A DNA stretch of 64,000 nt from Paramecium tetraurelia. Lineage: Eukaryota > Ciliophora > Oligohymenophorea > Peniculida > Parameciidae. Numbering within the stretch: position 1 is the stretch's first letter; every line of letters begins with the position of its first letter. The translations under genes were made by a program, and so were the position numbers. The notes under the pieces were generated by a model. It saw only the letters and a list, made by a program, of their open reading frames with translations, was not told where the DNA came from and searched no databases. Shown in pieces: positions 60,649 through 64,000 of the stretch. The DNA lies in assembly GCF_000165425.1 (NCBI RefSeq), contig NW_001798981.1, forward strand, positions 190,661-254,660, written 5' to 3'.

Positions 60649-61363
60649 ATTAAATTTGATATAATTATCTTAATCTTTTTTTAAATTGCTCCTTTTTTGA
60701 TGGTTGTAACCTTAGAGAAGGGAGTATAATATTTATTCCAATATTTATAAATTAGAATGAATTAATTTATAAAAATATTTATCAAAATTTTGTTTTACCT
60801 AATTTTTAGCTAATATAAAAATATCAAAAAATAATAATCCCATAAAGCATTTATTTTAGCACCACAAACATATTTTACAAAATTTAAACCTTCAAAAATT
60901 GCAAATAATATTCTCCCTGAAAGTGGTTTTTATTTTTCACCTTTTTAGCTACCATTAATATTAAAACTTTAAGAATTACCTAAATCTCAATTTAGAAGCT
61001 AAGGAGACATTTACCACATATTAAGGCTGTGTAGAGGAATCATTTTATGAATCATCTGAGGGCACATTCATATCTATCCTTGTCCTTTTGTTGCCCTTTT
61101 GCTTAACTTATTCTGGTTACAAAAACCAGGTTAATTATTCTAACTTAAACTTAGATCTCACCTCTTCTGCTTCACTAAAAGACTTAGATTATCTTCTCTT
61201 TCTACTTGCTTACTGTTATTATCCTGCTTGTTTTTAACTATTTTTTATCACTTATCTTTCTGGATTCTCCTAATTCCCATTTTTTTACCTAAGAATCTAA
61301 CCAAGGCTAGATTTATTAAGTTGACCAGTTAATTAGACCAATCTTAGAAAGCTACCTCTTGAA
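60649..61363. other. Subtelomeric non-coding region, left chromosome
   Basis: About 700 bases between the last gene and the telomere repeats. From about 61060 the plus strand becomes rich in CT (polypyrimidine, e.g. around 61160-61250). No frame or known repeat. Confidence 0.55.
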
Positions 61364-61424
61364 GGGGTTGGGGTTGGGGTTGGGTTTGGGGTTGGGTTTG
61401 GGGTTGGGGTTGGGTTTGGTTTTT
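61364..61424 (+). repeat. Telomere array, G strand (T2G4/T3G3 mix): right end of a chromosome
   Basis: About 60 bases of GGGGTT and GGGTTT units in mixed order, starting right after CTCTTGAA. The mixture of T2G4 and T3G3 is the known Paramecium telomere. The orientation (G-rich strand reading rightward) means the chromosome to the left ends here. The last bases before the gap, TTTTTCC, are not regular telomere. Confidence 0.93.
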
Positions 61425-61426
61425 CC

Positions 61427-61576
61427 NNNNNNNNNNNNNNNNNNNNNNNNNNNNNNNNNNNNNNNNNNNNNNNNNNNNNNNNNNNNNNNNNNNNNNNNNN
61501 NNNNNNNNNNNNNNNNNNNNNNNNNNNNNNNNNNNNNNNNNNNNNNNNNNNNNNNNNNNNNNNNNNNNNNNNNNNN
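61427..61576. other. Assembly gap, 150 N
   Basis: Unknown sequence between two telomere arrays facing each other. Its size is presumably an estimate from paired reads. Confidence 0.99.
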
Positions 61577-61597
61577 GGTAATGCACACCGAAAGATA

Positions 61598-61856
61598 CCC
61601 AAACCCCAACCCCAACCCCAAACCCCAAACCCAACCTCAACCCCAACCCCAACCCCAACCCCAACCCAAACCCAACCTCAACCCCAACCCCAACCCCAAA
61701 CCCAACCCCAAACCCAAAGCCAACCCCAAACCCAAACCCAAACCCAAACTAAACCCAAACCCAAACCCAAACCCAAACCCAAACCCAAACCCAAACCGAA
61801 ACCCAAACCCCAACCCCAAAACCCAAACCCAAAACCCAAACCCAAAACCCAAACCC
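61598..61856 (-). repeat. Telomere array, C strand: left end of the next chromosome
   Basis: About 260 bases of CCCCAA and CCCAAA units. Toward the inner side the array is mostly CCCAAA with variants (AAACTAAACCC, CCGAAACCC, CCCAAAACCC, AAAGCC) and ends at TTTAAAAAC. The orientation means a chromosome begins here and runs to the right. It is about four times longer than the array on the left of the gap. A non-telomeric 21-base piece (61577-61597) lies between the gap and the array. Confidence 0.93.
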
Positions 61857-62993
61857 TTTAAAAACAAAATTTAGTTTTTTGAATTTGTGGGTATTCGATA
61901 AAAGGTTCCCGAAATGCGCCAGTCTTCTTGGCTAGGTATGAAACTTATTCGATTATATTCTTTTATTCTTTAATGTTAGTGACATGTGGTATGTATATTG
62001 GTGTACAGCCGTCTAATTATCTGAGGCCTAGCCCAGACAAAGTTATTTCTTCACCAAAGGTAGATAATGTAATGGTTACGCTTGTTATTGTATCTTGAGA
62101 CATGATAGATGCTTCCTTCCCTCTTTGCATATGAGAATAATATCTTGATTTCCCCTTTATTTTCTATTGGCAAAGCAAGCATAACTCCATAAATTGATAA
62201 CCATAATTCAAATTGAAAATTATTATAAATTTAATAAAAATAATACACACATGAACTTAATCTGATTTAAGGTCTTTAAACATTTTTTCAATAAATCAAG
62301 GAAACTGAAAAGGTAACCTTTTAATTTAGCAAGTATTAAATTCGCAGCTCATAAAAATATAAAACTTCTTTTTTTTTGTTTAATTTTTGATTCAATTATT
62401 GTAAACCCTTGACAGATTTGATTTTAAACATTTTAAGGCTTGGATACTGGAAATTTACATAAATGCAATAAAATATCAATAAAACAACTTGATAATTTTT
62501 ATTTTATTCTATTCAGGGATTTATTATTACTTAGTAATTATATAAAATTAACTTTTATAACTCAATCATTCTATATTCGCCATCCCTTACAACATTTTTT
62601 ATTTCTTTTAACAATTCTGCAAAACAGTTAACCTAAAATACTACTCTAGAACCCATTTAATTTTTATTTGCAAGAGAATATTTCACTTTTACGAAAAACG
62701 TAAGGTCAATCATGGTTCTATTGACTTTAAGAATATGATCTTCTTTTATTTTTAAAAAAGTTCTCAATTTAGAATTCGGTAATGGTTTTTGCTACTTTAG
62801 CGAGAATTAGATCACCATTTACTTACAATCATGTGTGTAATCAATTTTTGGCTTCACAAAAGTGTAACCTCACCTTATCCTTAACTAATTGATGTCAATA
62901 TATCATTTCGTAATTAATTATAAATTTTTATTGTAAATAATACCCTTAAAATATATTTAATAAATTTCACCTTTTAACATATCACAAGGTTTC
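61857..62993. other. Subtelomeric non-coding region, right chromosome
   Basis: About 1.1 kb from the telomere array to the first gene. The first 250 bases are less AT-rich than the rest (CCGAAATGCGCCAG, GAGGCCTAGCCCAG). No convincing frame; the 63-codon frame near 62440-62631 is of random AT-rich composition. Confidence 0.5.
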
Positions 62994-64000
62994 TCAAGTG
63001 CTAGTATTTGTGAGCAGCAATTAATTGACACATTTAATGAGTTTATTCTCTAACAAATCCAGTCCTAAGCATTCGAAAACTAATGGATTTAATCCTCTTC
63101 ATTTATGAAAATTCTAAAGGTCAAAAAAAACTACAAAATATCTGCTAGCACAATACAATCCATTTGATTTACATTTGAAAGTGCTACTTTCCATAAAACA
63201 TTATTGTTTTTTGGAAATTTTGGCATATTTTCTTCCTTCTTTATAATTTCTGTATCACAGCATTATATACTTATTTTGATCCATACTTTAGTAGGCTTTA
63301 ACATTTATTTGTTATACTCTTACTTTATAGTGTATCGAATAAATTTTCTAAATGATTTATTTACTAGCTTTGATTTTTGTCAAACCTTCTCTTACTTTTG
63401 ATAAAGTTGTTTATCAATCATAGTCGAATCATATGTATTGTTTGTATATTTAGTTAGACATCTTTAAAAGATTTACCATATATTAAAAAAAGTACATCTT
63501 TCTCTCTCCATATCATATTTATTTTTAAAATGTGGGATTCTTTTGTTATAATTATTACTGAATTCTGAATGACTGTTATTGGAGCTGAGCATTTGTATTA
63601 AAGACATAGTTTTATTTATTTTATCCTCTTTTACTTTTCTTTCATTTGCATGTATTACTAGCAGAAATTGGAGTAAGCCTTGCTAATTTATTGATATGCA
63701 ATTGCTGGGATGGATATTTTCTTGTTGGTTAACATTTTTATGATTACCACAACAAATGTAAACTCAGGATTAATTGACCTTAATTTATTTCTTAAATGTT
63801 CCACCATTAAGATTGCTAGATAAAATGATTGTTTATTGAATCCAACAGCAATAGCATTTGTAAATAATGGTAGAAGCACTTTTAAACCATCTAAAATCTG
63901 TCTTTAGAACACAATTATTGAACCAGCTAGAATATAGTTAAAGCGATAGCTGAAGAATCACGTTCTTGTAAATACATACTTATTAGGAAAATAAACATTC
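62994..64000 (-). CDS. Membrane-type helical protein, cut by window end; possible internal stop
   Basis: Reads from the right edge: ISMYLQERDSSAIALTIFQL, then DRFQMVQKCFYHYLQMLLLL and NIQEINQGQLILSLHLLW. Introns of 25 (about 63645-63669), 32 (about 63372-63403) and 21 nt join further exons: NKTMSLIQMLSSNNSHSEF, KNKYDMERERCTFFNIWQIF, VQQINVKAYQSMDQNKY and CFMESSTFKCKSNGLYCAS. An in-frame TGA at 63101-63099 is followed by a further good stretch (RGLNPLVFECLGLDLLENKL) up to TGA 62996-62994. Either the gene ends at 63099 or it carries a nonsense mutation. The style is like the expanded ciliate multi-pass membrane families. Transcribed toward the telomere. Confidence 0.5.

Noticed and set aside
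61333-61874. Frames of Gly-Leu or Pro-Asn repeats across the telomere and gap
   Set aside because: They are translations of telomeric repeats and Ns, not genes.
1-64000. CRISPR arrays, tRNA or rRNA genes, bacterial insertion sequences
   Set aside because: None seen. The genome type is eukaryotic and no cloverleaf or rRNA-like block was recognised by eye; a covariance-model scan was not possible.

Overview
The window is macronuclear DNA of a ciliate, almost certainly a Paramecium species. Three observations support this. Every convincing reading frame uses TAA and TAG as glutamine and only TGA as stop. Coding frames are interrupted by tiny introns (about 20-37 nt, mostly GTA...TAG), and in most genes the exon lengths become divisible by three only after these are removed. 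A mixed T2G4/T3G3 telomere array occurs on both sides of a 150-base gap. The DNA is AT-rich and tightly packed; adjacent genes are often only 10-40 bp apart. A standard-code translation shreds nearly all of these genes, so the models here were read by eye with the ciliate code and are approximate at 5' ends.

Layout: 1-7.96 kb holds a LENG8/Thp3-like mRNA-processing factor (cut by the window edge), a small tail-membrane protein, proteasome subunit RPN7, a CEP19-like protein, phosphoinositide phospholipase C, a MUL1-like RING ligase and an Ap4A phosphorylase. 8-11.3 kb has a divergent alpha-like tubulin flanked by two decayed stretches. 11.3-20.1 kb carries a kelch protein, coiled-coil proteins, a PB1-domain protein and APC5. 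20.3-27.5 kb is a run of plus-strand genes: a probable N-myristoylated protein, a coiled-coil protein, cysteine desulfurase NFS1, U-box cyclophilin PPIL2 and a CCDC81-like protein. 27.5-36.5 kb is a kinesin and a giant coiled-coil protein with a beta-rich N-terminus. 36.5-49.2 kb includes COX11, an EF-hand protein, a degenerate histidine-kinase-like membrane protein, a Q-rich coiled-coil protein, a DCAF7-like WD40 protein, a mitochondrial release factor 1 and a dCMP deaminase. 49.5-54.5 kb has a cytochrome P450 and a stand-alone lysine-ketoglutarate reductase. 55.7-60.6 kb has a decayed gene and a large multi-pass membrane protein.

At 61.36-61.86 kb a G-strand telomere array, an N gap and a C-strand telomere array face each other. 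This is either two chromosome ends joined in one scaffold, or an alternative fragmentation site that is sometimes read through. To the right lies about 1.1 kb of subtelomeric DNA and a minus-strand membrane-type gene that runs out of the window.

No operon-like pathway cluster is evident. The mix of ciliary/cytoskeletal genes (CEP19-like, tubulin, kinesin, coiled coils), mitochondrial genes (NFS1, COX11, RF1) and signalling genes (PLC, EF-hand) is ordinary for Paramecium. The points most worth following are the facing telomeres, the tubulin lacking the catalytic glutamate, the single-domain LKR, the giant beta-plus-coil protein, and several genes caught in the act of decay.
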